Source: a virus
Length of the DNA stretch: 34,660 nucleotides
IMG/VR virus record: IMGVR_UViG_3300025141_000371
Span: 1-34,660 of that record
Direction: 5' to 3' (one strand)
The notes under the pieces were generated by a model. It worked only from the letters and a program-made list of their open reading frames with translations. It was not told the origin of the DNA and ran no database searches. Both the position numbers and the translations under genes were made by a program. Position 1 is the stretch's first letter, and the number at the start of each line of letters is the position of its first letter. Below, piece after piece: positions 6,468 through 14,793 of the stretch.

Positions 6468-6920
6468 TTAAATTGGAAGATAATCTTTGAATCTTTTGAG
6501 TAAAAATAAAGCGATTAGAACGCTTAAAATAATGTAAATGATAGTCTTATACTTATCCCACCATGAAAGTTCCTTAAAAACGACCTTTTCCACTTTAAAC
6601 GGGATTTCTTTATAATAGTAAACTGTATCTCCTTTACATTCTATTTCATGATAGATCTCTTGCCTGAGAGTATCATAATAATAACGAGCAAAAGTATTTT
6701 CATTATTGACAATTATTGTCGTATCATGGTATCGGATCTCATTTATCGTATCATGAGTATAATTCTGAATATAAATAGTGTCATTTATCCGGATTGTGTC
6801 AAATGACACTTCCGTTAATTCTGGATGTTTTTTAATTAATCTGTTTAGTCTTTTTTGAGGTGAACAGCTACAAAGAAAAATCAGATTTATTAAATAAACT
6901 ATATGTAAACGAGTTACCAT
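6468..6920 (-). CDS. Putative unimolecular spanin (u-spanin)
   Basis: A 150-aa protein with a lipoprotein signal at the N-terminus (hydrophobic stretch and lipobox LCSC, Cys19) and a single transmembrane helix at the C-terminus (about 125-141), flanked by Lys and Arg. The roughly 100 residues between them are polar and strand-forming. An outer-membrane lipid anchor plus an inner-membrane helix in one chain is the signature of unimolecular spanins such as T1 gp11, which fuse the two membranes at lysis. It is the last gene of the lysis cassette and overlaps the lysin gene by 53 nt. Assignment rests on topology, not sequence similarity. Confidence 0.65.
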   Translation of the reverse strand: MVTRLHIVYLINLIFLCSCSPQKRLNRLIKKHPELTEVSFDTIRINDTIYIQNYTHDTINEIRYHDTTIIVNNENTFARYYYDTLRQEIYHEIECKGDTVYYYKEIPFKVEKVVFKELSWWDKYKTIIYIILSVLIALFLLKRFKDYLPI

Positions 6921-7461
6921 AAATTTCTGCCGATTTAAAAGTTAAAAACATTAATCTATTAAAATGACTATCCAATCTAAATACCTGACATCCGGCACTG
7001 TACCTATCAACATATTTTATATATGGATTCGATTTATGTATGTTAATGCCATAATATCCACTTTGCTCAGTTTCCGGATCCAAATCATGTTTAGAATCTT
7101 TGTCATTATCTCTAAAGACTGTTACCTTTCCTAATCTTTGACAAAGTGCGTCATATTTTCCTCTATGCTTATCTATTTTATAAACACTCTTATATTGCCC
7201 CTCCACTAAAATAGCAGTACCTTTCGTATTCATCGGATGTTTAAGCCAATGTTTTCCCGGGTCAGTAGTACCCTGAAATATCTCAACAATGCTTTCTAAA
7301 TTCTGATCTCTATAAGCAACGCAAATTAAATCGTCAAAAAAATTAGTATCAGTAGCACAACGTATGCCAAAGATGTTTAAGTTATATGGCTTATCCCCAT
7401 CAAAAAAAGCATATCCCTTTTTAATATAAACATCCTCAATATAATTATAATCTAATCTCAT
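6868..7461 (-). CDS. Putative endolysin, L,D-transpeptidase-like (YkuD-type) fold
   Basis: A 197-aa protein with FQGTTDPG, GTAILVEGQY and a C-terminal YGINIHKSN...YSAGCQVF segment. The His142 and S-A-G-C158 arrangement resembles the catalytic His and SxGC of YkuD-type L,D-transpeptidases and carboxypeptidases, which act on peptidoglycan stem peptides. There is no signal peptide, so a holin would release it. It overlaps the holin-like gene upstream as ATGA and the spanin-like gene downstream. The enzyme class is inferred from motif and context; these proteins are common in Bacteroidetes phages. Confidence 0.6.
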   Translation of the reverse strand: MRLDYNYIEDVYIKKGYAFFDGDKPYNLNIFGIRCATDTNFFDDLICVAYRDQNLESIVEIFQGTTDPGKHWLKHPMNTKGTAILVEGQYKSVYKIDKHRGKYDALCQRLGKVTVFRDNDKDSKHDLDPETEQSGYYGINIHKSNPYIKYVDRYSAGCQVFRLDSHFNRLMFLTFKSAEIYGNSFTYSLFNKSDFSL

Positions 7462-7652
7462 TTCTTTTTTAAGCCGTTTCCTATATGTTCTAAAGAATTA
7501 CCTACCGCATAAGTTCCAAATACCCAAATAATGAAATTAGACCATCCATTAAAATCACACTTATTCAGAAATAAAAAACTTGTAACTGCTACAAATAATA
7601 ATAATGCAAAAGTCGTTTTACGACCTCCAAAAAAATCAAATAATTTTCCCAT
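7458..7652 (-). CDS. Putative holin (two transmembrane helices, 64 aa)
   Basis: A small membrane protein with hydrophobic helices at about 13-30 and 36-54, a short polar loop (NKCDFNGWSN) and a basic C-terminus GLKKK. Size and topology fit a class II holin, which makes the inner-membrane hole that lets the endolysin out. It is directly followed by the lysin gene with a 4-nt overlap. The call depends on position and topology only. Confidence 0.6.
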   Translation of the reverse strand: MGKLFDFFGGRKTTFALLLFVAVTSFLFLNKCDFNGWSNFIIWVFGTYAVGNSLEHIGNGLKKK

Positions 7653-7657
7653 AATTT

Positions 7658-8044
7658 CTATTTATTTATCATTATATCCAACTTAGCTTTAACCTCAGTT
7701 AGATTTACGTTTACTTTATTAATTGTTAAATTAAGGTGCTTAACATCTTTATCAATCTTGTCTAATCTACTTGTAAAGGCTAAGTTATTAGAAATAATGT
7801 TAGCATCAAAATCACGTCTAATTGCTATTCTACCATTTTTAGCATTTACAAATTCATCTTTACATTCTTTATAATAGCTATTTGCTTTCTCAGTCAAATT
7901 AGAAATTTTTTCATTTTGCTTTGCATTTTCGATTTTTAATTTAAACCAAGCCGTACCAAATGAAATCAATATACCCATAATATAACCAACATCTTTTAAC
8001 GTAAAATGCAGATCGTTTGCTGTATGTCCTATTTCTAAAAACAT
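7658..8044 (-). CDS. Membrane-anchored coiled-coil protein, lysis accessory candidate
   Basis: A 128-aa protein with a transmembrane helix near the N-terminus (about 19-35) followed by a long Lys/Glu/Asn-rich helical region with heptad-like spacing (about 40-125). The layout recalls XhlA-type or antiholin-like proteins next to holins. It precedes the holin gene by 5 nt. A role in timing or localising lysis is an inference from position. Confidence 0.5.
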   Translation of the reverse strand: MFLEIGHTANDLHFTLKDVGYIMGILISFGTAWFKLKIENAKQNEKISNLTEKANSYYKECKDEFVNAKNGRIAIRRDFDANIISNNLAFTSRLDKIDKDVKHLNLTINKVNVNLTEVKAKLDIMINK

Positions 8045-8305
8045 TTATTCAACAGGGATTGGCTCTGACCATTCAGGCGATGCCATTAATTCAAGTATTT
8101 CAGAATGATTATATAAACCAACAGGAACAACGCTGCTATCCGTTATAAATGTCGGAGTATATCCGTCTTGCCACTTAATTACAAATTGAGTATCATCTAA
8201 AGACTTTCTGATCGTACTTGCTGAAGTTTCACCAATTTGATTAAAGTCTATTAATCCAACATCTGTTAAATTAATTACTGCGTATGTTTTTTTATTTAAT
8301 TTCAT
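8045..8305 (-). CDS. Hypothetical virion-associated protein (86 aa)
   Basis: An 86-aa soluble protein with the segment TSASTIRKSLDDTQFVIKW (about 28-46) and the C-terminal EILELMASPEWSEPIPVE. I have a memory of similar small proteins next to tail fibre genes in Bacteroidetes phages, but no function. It lies between the LamG adhesin and the lysis genes, with its stop at 8045 directly abutting the next gene's ATG at 8044. Confidence 0.7.
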   Translation of the reverse strand: MKLNKKTYAVINLTDVGLIDFNQIGETSASTIRKSLDDTQFVIKWQDGYTPTFITDSSVVPVGLYNHSEILELMASPEWSEPIPVE

Positions 8306-8322
8306 TTTATATATTTTTTTAA

Positions 8323-9708
8323 TTAAGGTGTATCTGTTTCAATATCACTTTCTGTCATATTGTAAGAAACTGAGTTATTATCACTATTAGGTGCATCTCC
8401 TACTCTATCTTCAACGGTCATGTTTGCCGAAGTCCCATCGTTACTTCCTACTTGATCTGGTACAGTCCAATTAGTGCTAAATGTAGCTTCTTCGCCTAAC
8501 TTCCAATAGGCAACAGGATTCAATGAAGTGATGTCGTTTGGAGTGCCTGAATTATAAATTGTAGTTACGTTTCCTGAAGTTAAAGCAGTATTCCATAGCG
8601 CAAGGTTAGATAAATTGCCACTTAAATAGTAATTGTTAAAATAAGAACCTATTTTATCAAAAGAATGTTCGCTGCCTGAAGCACCTGAAAAAATAGGTGT
8701 TGTTGTAACTTCTAAAGCTCCATTACAATAGCCTTTTAATTCATTAGCGGTACTATCATAAGTAATAGAATACTGCCTCCATTCTGTTGTTGATGTTGTT
8801 GTTGTAGTTAAAGCAGTCCAACTACCTGGTCTATTTTTAAAAGATAAAAGGTCTGAAACAAAAGTAATAGATGTTAATATTCCGCCATCAATAGCAGTTT
8901 TTCCAACTACTGTATCATAACTATCAGGATTTCCTTTATACCAAAAACTTAAACTAAAATCTGTTAAAATGCCAGATGACAAACTAATATAATCGTCAAC
9001 ACCATCAAAATCTAAAGACCAATTACTAACCTTATCTTTATTAGTATTTTCAGGCATTAATATTTGAGGTGATTTAAAGGTGGAATTATCACCCATACGA
9101 TACCAAGTAATAGGACTTAAACTTGTTAGATCGTTAGGTGTACCGCCATTGAAAATGGCTGAAGCGTTTGAGCTTTGGTCACTATCCCAAGTTGATAATT
9201 CGTCTATATTGCCTGAGTATTCTTGTCCTTTTCCAACTCCAAACCTATCTAATAACAATGCGTTTGTATTGTTTTGGGTACTTGAAAAAGTTGCACCATT
9301 TACATAAATACCTATATCACCACTTGAACTTCTATATAATAAAATATGATTCCAAGAGCCAGCTACTAAATCATTGCCACCACTTTCTGTGAATGTTAAA
9401 GTAGTACCACCAACTTTAAATCTAATTGAAGTTGTTAAATATATTTGTACCCAATTATCATTAGTAGAATGACCTAAATAATAACCTTGTACAGACGTAG
9501 GTATAGTAGGCGTATTTATCCAAGTAGATATAGTAAATTCATCTGTATAACTTAAATCTGACGACAATACTATATAATCGTCAACACCATCAAATGCTAA
9601 AGATTTGGTATTAGAAAATGAAGGTGGTGTAGGTGTAGGACTTTTCGTACCTCCTGAAGGTATCATAAAAACTCCTTTTTTCTTTGCAAAATTATATAAT
9701 GTAGGCAT
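8323..9708 (-). CDS. LamG/concanavalin-like tail fibre or adhesin
   Basis: A 461-aa protein with two copies of a LamG-type lectin fold. Copy one (about 35-200) starts SLAFDGVDDYIVLSS and ends GGTPNDLTSLSPITWYRMGD; copy two (about 230-410) starts SLDFDGVDDYISLSS and ends SGTPNDITSLNPVAYWKLGE. LamG domains bind glycans, so it probably recognises surface polysaccharide on the host. A Pro/Thr linker (PTPTPPS) follows a short N-terminal segment. The ATG at 9708 is used; Met15 is an alternative. It sits after the head and connector genes and before the lysis cassette. The internal duplication is visible by eye. Confidence 0.8.
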   Translation of the reverse strand: MPTLYNFAKKKGVFMIPSGGTKSPTPTPPSFSNTKSLAFDGVDDYIVLSSDLSYTDEFTISTWINTPTIPTSVQGYYLGHSTNDNWVQIYLTTSIRFKVGGTTLTFTESGGNDLVAGSWNHILLYRSSSGDIGIYVNGATFSSTQNNTNALLLDRFGVGKGQEYSGNIDELSTWDSDQSSNASAIFNGGTPNDLTSLSPITWYRMGDNSTFKSPQILMPENTNKDKVSNWSLDFDGVDDYISLSSGILTDFSLSFWYKGNPDSYDTVVGKTAIDGGILTSITFVSDLLSFKNRPGSWTALTTTTTSTTEWRQYSITYDSTANELKGYCNGALEVTTTPIFSGASGSEHSFDKIGSYFNNYYLSGNLSNLALWNTALTSGNVTTIYNSGTPNDITSLNPVAYWKLGEEATFSTNWTVPDQVGSNDGTSANMTVEDRVGDAPNSDNNSVSYNMTESDIETDTP

Positions 9709-9712
9709 ATCT

Positions 9713-10180
9713 TTATGTTAATGGGTTATTACAATTATCATAATTAAAAGGCATGGTAAATGATACTCCGCAACTCCACCCCGTAAGATCATCTTCAAAC
9801 CTCTCTGTAAAACTTGTCATTGTTCCGGATTTCTGAATATTAACTTTTAACCAATCAACATTGTTAGTTGTTGCCGTTCTCTGCTCAAAATAAGCAATCA
9901 TATCCATTAATACCTGAGCCATATCGCTTTTTACTTCATTCTCATTACTCTCGTTCTTTTCAATTATTGACATTGCTAAAATACTAAAGTTCCATGTAAA
10001 AACCCCTTCACCTAACGTTGCCGGACTATCCACAACCCACAACAAAGGGTAATTAAAATCTGCTAATTGATTATGCTCAACCGCTTCCCACAGGTTGCCG
10101 TTTCCAAAGCTTTCAATCTGTCTATGAGCATCAGCAAAATCATTAAACTCCTTTATAATTTGATTATACGTTAAAATCAT
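9713..10180 (-). CDS. Tail completion or head-tail connector protein candidate
   Basis: A 155-aa protein opening with the helical ILTYNQIIKEFNDFADAHRQI, followed by strand-rich stretches and a C-terminal MPFNYDNCNNPL. Similar proteins in Bacteroidetes siphoviruses stand next to neck genes. It follows the 183-aa connector candidate by 3 nt and precedes the adhesin. A tail terminator or neck role is inferred from order and approximate size; no diagnostic motif. Confidence 0.5.
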   Translation of the reverse strand: MILTYNQIIKEFNDFADAHRQIESFGNGNLWEAVEHNQLADFNYPLLWVVDSPATLGEGVFTWNFSILAMSIIEKNESNENEVKSDMAQVLMDMIAYFEQRTATTNNVDWLKVNIQKSGTMTSFTERFEDDLTGWSCGVSFTMPFNYDNCNNPLT

Positions 10181-10183
10181 CTA

Positions 10184-10735
10184 TTAACAATCTTTATAAT
10201 AATTATATTCATCTCTCCAGCACATCGTACTTTTAGCTCCACCTAAATAAAAATTAGTTTGATAAGCAGTTACCCTTGGGTTTAGATCATCGCTCGACTC
10301 AGAATAAGCAGCAAATAAACTCCTATTATCAATTAAATAATTAATTAGTCTTTTATCCCTTTCCTCTGCCTTATTTTTCCATTCATCTCTTAAAAATTGA
10401 AGATCCTGAAAACTTATAGGTTGACTATTTTCAGAGCTTTTCGTTGCTACCGATTTATTTCTATATTTAAATAACATTGATGCTGAACACTCATACATAG
10501 TCCATTGAAGCATGCTTGGTGCAACATAACCGTCAAGTAAATCAATCTCATCAGCATTTAATGTTCCGGCAGTTATCTTTGCTTTTAAATCATCATAAAG
10601 CGGTGTGCCAAGTATCGGGTGAATCCTCAATTCTTGTGCGTCTTTAATGCTCGGTAATATTAACCTCATATCGACATTCTCGTCAATTAGAGTATTGTTT
10701 TTAACGTATGTTTCTGAAATAAATAATACTGCCAT
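10184..10735 (-). CDS. Head-tail connector (DUF6712-like)
   Basis: A 183-aa protein with ISETYVKNNTLIDENVD, a helical middle (RIHPILGTPLYDDLKAKI) and a Tyr/Cys-rich C-terminus. I recall DUF6712-type proteins of Bacteroidetes phages with this opening, located after the portal and interpreted as head-tail adaptors. It directly follows the portal gene with 4 nt between. Function inferred from order. Confidence 0.55.
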   Translation of the reverse strand: MAVLFISETYVKNNTLIDENVDMRLILPSIKDAQELRIHPILGTPLYDDLKAKITAGTLNADEIDLLDGYVAPSMLQWTMYECSASMLFKYRNKSVATKSSENSQPISFQDLQFLRDEWKNKAEERDKRLINYLIDNRSLFAAYSESSDDLNPRVTAYQTNFYLGGAKSTMCWRDEYNYYKDC

Positions 10736-10739
10736 AATT

Positions 10740-12635
10740 TTATCTTTTTATTCTGACCACTTGTTGTTGCCAAATGTGGCGACAAAACGGTCTGTGTAAA
10801 ACCTCCTCTTCTGGGTTAATAACCTCACCTCTTGCATTTCTTTCCCTTGGTATTGTGTACCATCCGCCACGTTTTGTAAAAATATCCCATCCGCTCCAAT
10901 TAAAGTCGTTGTGAAGCATTTTTAATTGATCTAAAGTATATAACCTTCCTAATCCTATCATTTGTCGGCAGAAGCCACGTGAGGTATCTAATAAAATTGG
11001 TTCTCCTCTCAATCTGGGCGATAAAGCATATTTATAAACCACAAATATCTTTTCGTCTGGAATCTGTATTGAACTTATGGCTTCATCCGTTGGAATGAAA
11101 TCTTTTGTTAATGCTCCGACATCCTGTAAAGATTGAATCGTTTTATTAACACTTTCAACATCCATATTTAAAGCTTTACCAATTTCAGTAACCGGCATTT
11201 TAGGATCTGCTTTTAAAATTTCTAATACCTTTTTTTCAGATTCTGTTAAAACCATCCCAATAGCAAAAGAATAATTATTTAAAAATTTATTTTCCAACTC
11301 CTCCGCATCCTTCATACAAGTAATTGGTTCATTGAAAGTCTGGATGATTTCCAACTCGCTTTCTCTATATCCAGAATCTTTTAATTTTTCAAAAATAAAA
11401 TCATCCGTCTGGTCATCCATCATAACCCTCTCTCTTGCTTCTAAAGGTGCTAAACCTATCTTTTCGCGCAACTCGTCTTGAGTCATTACAGAAACAATAG
11501 TCTGTTCACTTAATGCTTTCTGTACCGGTTCAATTTTAACAATTTTTAAGACTTTCGGCAATCCATTGAAATTAATTAATTCGTTAAAAATCTCATTCAA
11601 CGTATCTTGCTCCGGATCTATATATAAATTTTGATATAATTCCGCCGCCGTTCTCAATTCATCTGCGTTGTTTCCAAGTCCCGTATTATCTTTTATCCCA
11701 AATAACATTGGTGAGGTCACTCCATGAGCAGTATAAATTTCTTCTCTAATCTGTTTATTTAAACTATTGAAACGATCATCTTGCCCATTCGTTGGTATTG
11801 GAATTATCTGCGGGTGGTCTGAATTTTGATCCGTAAAGCTGAGTAAAGGCTTTCCGGCATTATCACTTCCCGTAGCGTATTCTTTGAAACGTCTTTCAAT
11901 AACCTGCATTTCCTCTTCTGTTGGTTCTCCGTTGTTAAACGATATGATGTAACCAGCAGATAAATTATTTTTTATGTTTTGAAGCGTAAAATTTGCAATT
12001 TCTACATCAGCTTCAAGATACGGAACTGCCGGAATGTAATCCCCTAAAGGATAAATATGTAAGTCTGGTCTATATTCTTTGTAATAAATGATATAATTCG
12101 TTGTCGTATTAATAGAATCATCAAAAGGAAATAATCTAAGCTCTGTAAAATCCTCGTTATTTTCTGGACTCCTTGCTTTCCAATCATCTGTATAAAAGTA
12201 TTTATCCTCGTCCTCTATTGCTTTCCTGACATTTCCGAAATTAATATGCTCTAAAGCAGTAATTTTTTTATTCGCATCGATCATCACTTGCATACAAAAT
12301 CCTCCGTAAACCTTTTTATCTTTTACGATCTTATACAATAAATCGGTCATATTATCAATATCATTCGTAGTCCTTAAAAAAGCATCTATCTGTGCCCTCT
12401 CCTTAAATGAAACATCTCTGCTTATTGCAAAACCCTTTCCCACAATAAAATTAGTCTTTGCATTGATTATCGTTGCGTGTTTACTCGATTCATTATAAAG
12501 CTTCGTTAAGAAATCCGGATACGTATTTTTATAAGGTCTTTCGCTTCCATATTCGTACCAATCGCCACGTCTGGATTCTTTGAAAATCGGCAATTCGTAA
12601 CCTTTGAAATTTAATGTAATTAATTTAACACTCAT
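10740..12635 (-). CDS. Portal protein with internal winged-helix and MuF-like C-terminus
   Basis: A 631-aa protein. The N-terminal about 440 residues look like a portal: NAKTNFIVGKGFAI near 58-71, AYGVTSPMLFGI-like HGVTSPMLFGIKDNTGLG near 305-320, and a helical stretch around the stem. After this comes an apparent winged-helix domain (about 463-515; VTEIGKALNMDVESVNKTIQ) and a C-terminal region (about 530-631) ending RPFCRHIW, resembling the CRHxW end of MuF-type minor head proteins. The portal forms the ring through which terminase packs DNA. The extra C-terminal domains are unusual. The gene is the last large head gene in transcription order. Confidence 0.75.
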   Translation of the reverse strand: MSVKLITLNFKGYELPIFKESRRGDWYEYGSERPYKNTYPDFLTKLYNESSKHATIINAKTNFIVGKGFAISRDVSFKERAQIDAFLRTTNDIDNMTDLLYKIVKDKKVYGGFCMQVMIDANKKITALEHINFGNVRKAIEDEDKYFYTDDWKARSPENNEDFTELRLFPFDDSINTTTNYIIYYKEYRPDLHIYPLGDYIPAVPYLEADVEIANFTLQNIKNNLSAGYIISFNNGEPTEEEMQVIERRFKEYATGSDNAGKPLLSFTDQNSDHPQIIPIPTNGQDDRFNSLNKQIREEIYTAHGVTSPMLFGIKDNTGLGNNADELRTAAELYQNLYIDPEQDTLNEIFNELINFNGLPKVLKIVKIEPVQKALSEQTIVSVMTQDELREKIGLAPLEARERVMMDDQTDDFIFEKLKDSGYRESELEIIQTFNEPITCMKDAEELENKFLNNYSFAIGMVLTESEKKVLEILKADPKMPVTEIGKALNMDVESVNKTIQSLQDVGALTKDFIPTDEAISSIQIPDEKIFVVYKYALSPRLRGEPILLDTSRGFCRQMIGLGRLYTLDQLKMLHNDFNWSGWDIFTKRGGWYTIPRERNARGEVINPEEEVLHRPFCRHIWQQQVVRIKR

Positions 12636-12636
12636 A

Positions 12637-13038
12637 TCATGATGGGTTATATACTATGTTTGTTGTTGGTGAAACTGAATGCTGAGTAAAATCTGGTAAT
12701 TCCGTTGCATCTAACAATCTCATTTTTCCGGATTCAACTTCCGTTAATCCCGTAGGATCTAAATTCGTTGCTGATACTTGCTCAAATGCTTTGTAACTAT
12801 AATATCCTCCCTTTCCTAAAATCAACTTTCCATTAATGGCATCATCCACACCCTCAATAAAAGAAAACATATTATAACGATCTATATTAGTAGATATATC
12901 TGCAATAACCGTATAATAATCGACCTTTGTCTGTGCTGATGTAAATTGAAAGAGATAATAATAAGTACCCGTAAGGGTTGTTTTTTCCCAAAGAGTAGCT
13001 ACAAAAATTGTCGTTGCATTTTTATTCAGCACTATCAT
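12637..13038 (-). CDS. Hypothetical virion protein (133 aa)
   Basis: I use the ATG at 13038 (MIVLNKN); a TTG at 13068 would add ten basic residues that overlap the small gene upstream. The protein is strand-rich with WEKTTLTGTYYYLFQF and YYTVIADIS, and a C-terminal SPTTNIVYNP. It lies between capsid-region and portal genes, so it is probably a minor structural component or fibre attachment protein. No family recognised. Confidence 0.65.
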   Translation of the reverse strand: MIVLNKNATTIFVATLWEKTTLTGTYYYLFQFTSAQTKVDYYTVIADISTNIDRYNMFSFIEGVDDAINGKLILGKGGYYSYKAFEQVSATNLDPTGLTEVESGKMRLLDATELPDFTQHSVSPTTNIVYNPS

Positions 13039-13174
13039 TTTCCTTTTTTTTCTTCTTTTTTGGTTCAAATACGTCTGCTCCTAATTTCTTTAAAATTCCT
13101 TTATTTTCGTCTTTTATAACTATTTTAAATCCTTTTCCACACCATTGTTGTCCTTTTAAGCCTTTTTTAAACAT
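13022..13174 (-). CDS. Hypothetical basic 50-aa protein
   Basis: A frame of 50 codons from the ATG at 13174 to the TAA at 13022, overlapping the start of the 133-aa gene by 17 nt. It is basic, with KGLKGQQWCGKGFKIVIKDE, a GADVFEP turn and a run of six Lys near the end. It stands right after the promoter-like box at 13201-13218 with an AAACAAAC leader, so it would be first in its transcript. Function unknown. Confidence 0.5.
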   Translation of the reverse strand: MFKKGLKGQQWCGKGFKIVIKDENKGILKKLGADVFEPKKKKKKENDSAE

Positions 13175-13200
13175 AATTTTACGTTTTATGGTTTGTTTAA

Positions 13201-13218
13201 TATATGTGAAATATTTGA
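13201..13218 (-). promoter_or_regulatory. Late promoter-like box, copy B
   Basis: The minus strand reads TCAAATATTTCACATATA, identical over 18 bases to the box at 24382-24399 and sharing TTTCACATATA with 15496-15506. It lies just past a terminator and 26 nt upstream of the 50-aa gene that leads to the portal. A phage-specific promoter is the simplest reading; no start site is known. Confidence 0.45.
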
Positions 13219-13224
13219 ATTATT

Positions 13225-13257
13225 AAAAAAAAAAGGGACACTATTTAAAGCATCCCT
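13225..13257 (-). terminator. Intrinsic terminator after the 171-aa virion gene
   Basis: On the minus strand AGGGATGC pairs with GTGTCCCT (two wobbles) around the loop TTTAAATA, followed by ten T. It lies 27 nt past the stop of the 13284-13799 gene and should end or reduce transcription before the portal unit. Confidence 0.8.
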
Positions 13258-13283
13258 CAATAAAAGAAAATATAAAGTAGAAA

Positions 13284-13799
13284 TTAAGTGCTAATTGTTA
13301 ATCCAGCTACGACAGTTGCATCAATTTGGTAAGGAGTTTCAGACTCTTTTGCCATCAGTTCTATGTCATATCCGTTACGATCTCCAAACGCAGTACCGGT
13401 ATTAGCTACTAAAGATTGACCTTCAGCAAATGATTGAAAGCCTAAGCCCCAATACACACCATTGTTGTCCTTAACAATAACTGCCAAACGACCTAAAACC
13501 ATAAGTCTAAGTTCGTTGCTTTTAGCATTACTAAACTTATTCAATGAAAAGGCAATTACCCCCTCACTAAATCTTGTACCGTTTGCCGGATCAATCGTAG
13601 TAGTTGCTACAACGCTTCCAACTTCTTTTTTTAGTTCATATTTGTACCATGTTGCACCGCCATCTGTAATAGCAGTTACTTCATGATTCACTATTGAATA
13701 AGCGGTCATTGTGTCCCGCGACAATAGGTATAATTCTTCGATCCCACCGACACTGTCTGAGCAGTCCCTTGCAAAACCCGTAGCTAATTCACATGCCAT
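13284..13799 (-). CDS. Major virion protein, tail tube or decoration candidate
   Basis: A 171-aa protein beginning MACELATGFARDCSDSVGG, with a strand-rich core (GVIAFSLNKFSNAKSNELRL, LAVIVKDNNGVYWGLGF) and a C-terminal GYDIELMAKESETPYQ. It is flanked by hairpin terminators on both sides, directly downstream of the major capsid gene, which suggests an abundant product with its own level control. I recall this type as a common structural protein in Bacteroidetes siphoviruses, possibly the tail tube, but cannot separate that from a head decoration protein. Confidence 0.55.
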   Translation of the reverse strand: MACELATGFARDCSDSVGGIEELYLLSRDTMTAYSIVNHEVTAITDGGATWYKYELKKEVGSVVATTTIDPANGTRFSEGVIAFSLNKFSNAKSNELRLMVLGRLAVIVKDNNGVYWGLGFQSFAEGQSLVANTGTAFGDRNGYDIELMAKESETPYQIDATVVAGLTIST

Positions 13800-13813
13800 G
13801 CTTTTATAGTTTT

Positions 13814-13837
13814 AAAAAGAGGGCTATTATACCCTCT
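13814..13837 (-). terminator. Hairpin terminator after the major capsid gene
   Basis: On the minus strand AGAGGG pairs with CCCTCT around the loop TATAATAG, followed by five T. It lies 12 nt past the capsid stop and 15 nt before the next ATG. Loop sequence and position before a start codon match the hairpin at 5934-5961, so it may be a regulatory leader hairpin as well as a partial terminator. Confidence 0.75.
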
Positions 13838-13848
13838 AAAGTTATTAT

Positions 13849-14778
13849 TTACGATATTTTTAATTTACACGCTTCCGCTGGAAAAGCCCAATTAATTCCA
13901 CGTCTAAATGCAAAAGTAGTTTTAAAAATTCTGTCGTTTGGATCGTACCATGCTCTGTAATCATTTGCTTCCTCGTCTGGAAGATCAACACCAATAACAA
14001 TGTTTGAAGCTCTTGTTAAATAAGCAACAGGATCACCAACAACCGCGCTGTTTAATCCTGATAGACCTACAGTTCCAACAACTGTAACTTGTGGAAAACC
14101 TACTAATGGTAGTTCGTTTCCAGGTTGTCCGTCAACTACATAATGAAAATAATTTCCATCAGCAATAGCTCTTTGATACATAAGGAATAAATCCATTCCT
14201 AAGAATATTTTAATATCATCTGCATCTGCAATATCCTCATCCATTGATTGCGCTAAAAACGATAACGATTCAATAATGATTGAAGCAGTTTGAATACCAG
14301 CCGTTGGTGAAGCAACATCTACTACAGCAGTATGTTGTGCCATTAAACCAGCATAAGAACCAGCACCAGCAGTACCCGTCCAATCTAATATTTCAATTTG
14401 TTTCTGAATTTTAGCAATCTTTAAACCGAAATACAACTCAGCAAAAGGAATTTCCTCTTTTTCGTTTGTTACTCCTTGTTTAAGCATTGTCTGTGTGTAC
14501 TTTGCGGCAAGGTCACTCATGCATAAATCTTCGTGAACTGCCAAAGCATTTGGCGTTATAGTTCTTTGTGATAAAGTAGTAGTGCCGTCTGCAGATCTCG
14601 AGCATCCATCGTCTTGCAATTCGACATCTGTGTCTAAAATGTTAATGGTTGTCGGTCCCTTTACATCGGGTTGTATTTGTGCGTATTTTGATAATTGCCC
14701 ACCAGCAACACTTTCAACGATAAGCTTCATTGCTTGTTCGTCTACGTAATCTGTTAATCCTGTTACATTAAAACTCAT
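13849..14778 (-). CDS. Major capsid protein (HK97-fold candidate)
   Basis: A 309-aa protein opening SFNVTGLTDYVDEQAMKL, with a helix-rich middle (EEIPFAELYFGLKIAKIQKQIE) and strand-rich C-terminal parts (VTVVGTVGLSG, IVIGVDLPDE, FKTTFAFRRGINW). Its size and place right after the scaffold and protease genes fit the HK97-fold capsid. The N-terminus shows no long pro-domain; the separate scaffold gene may serve that role. A hairpin follows its stop, as is common for a highly expressed gene. The fold is inferred from order and general appearance. Confidence 0.8.
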   Translation of the reverse strand: MSFNVTGLTDYVDEQAMKLIVESVAGGQLSKYAQIQPDVKGPTTINILDTDVELQDDGCSRSADGTTTLSQRTITPNALAVHEDLCMSDLAAKYTQTMLKQGVTNEKEEIPFAELYFGLKIAKIQKQIEILDWTGTAGAGSYAGLMAQHTAVVDVASPTAGIQTASIIIESLSFLAQSMDEDIADADDIKIFLGMDLFLMYQRAIADGNYFHYVVDGQPGNELPLVGFPQVTVVGTVGLSGLNSAVVGDPVAYLTRASNIVIGVDLPDEEANDYRAWYDPNDRIFKTTFAFRRGINWAFPAEACKLKIS

Positions 14779-14793
14779 AAGTTCAATTTTTAT

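Noticed and set aside
9080-9392. Two overlapping plus-strand open frames inside the adhesin gene
   Set aside because: They lie opposite a clear LamG protein, have no family features or leader, and overlap each other; they are antisense shadows.
12637-13068. Longer start (TTG at 13068) for the 133-aa protein
   Set aside because: It would add a run of basic residues overlapping the 50-aa gene; the ATG at 13038 is simpler.
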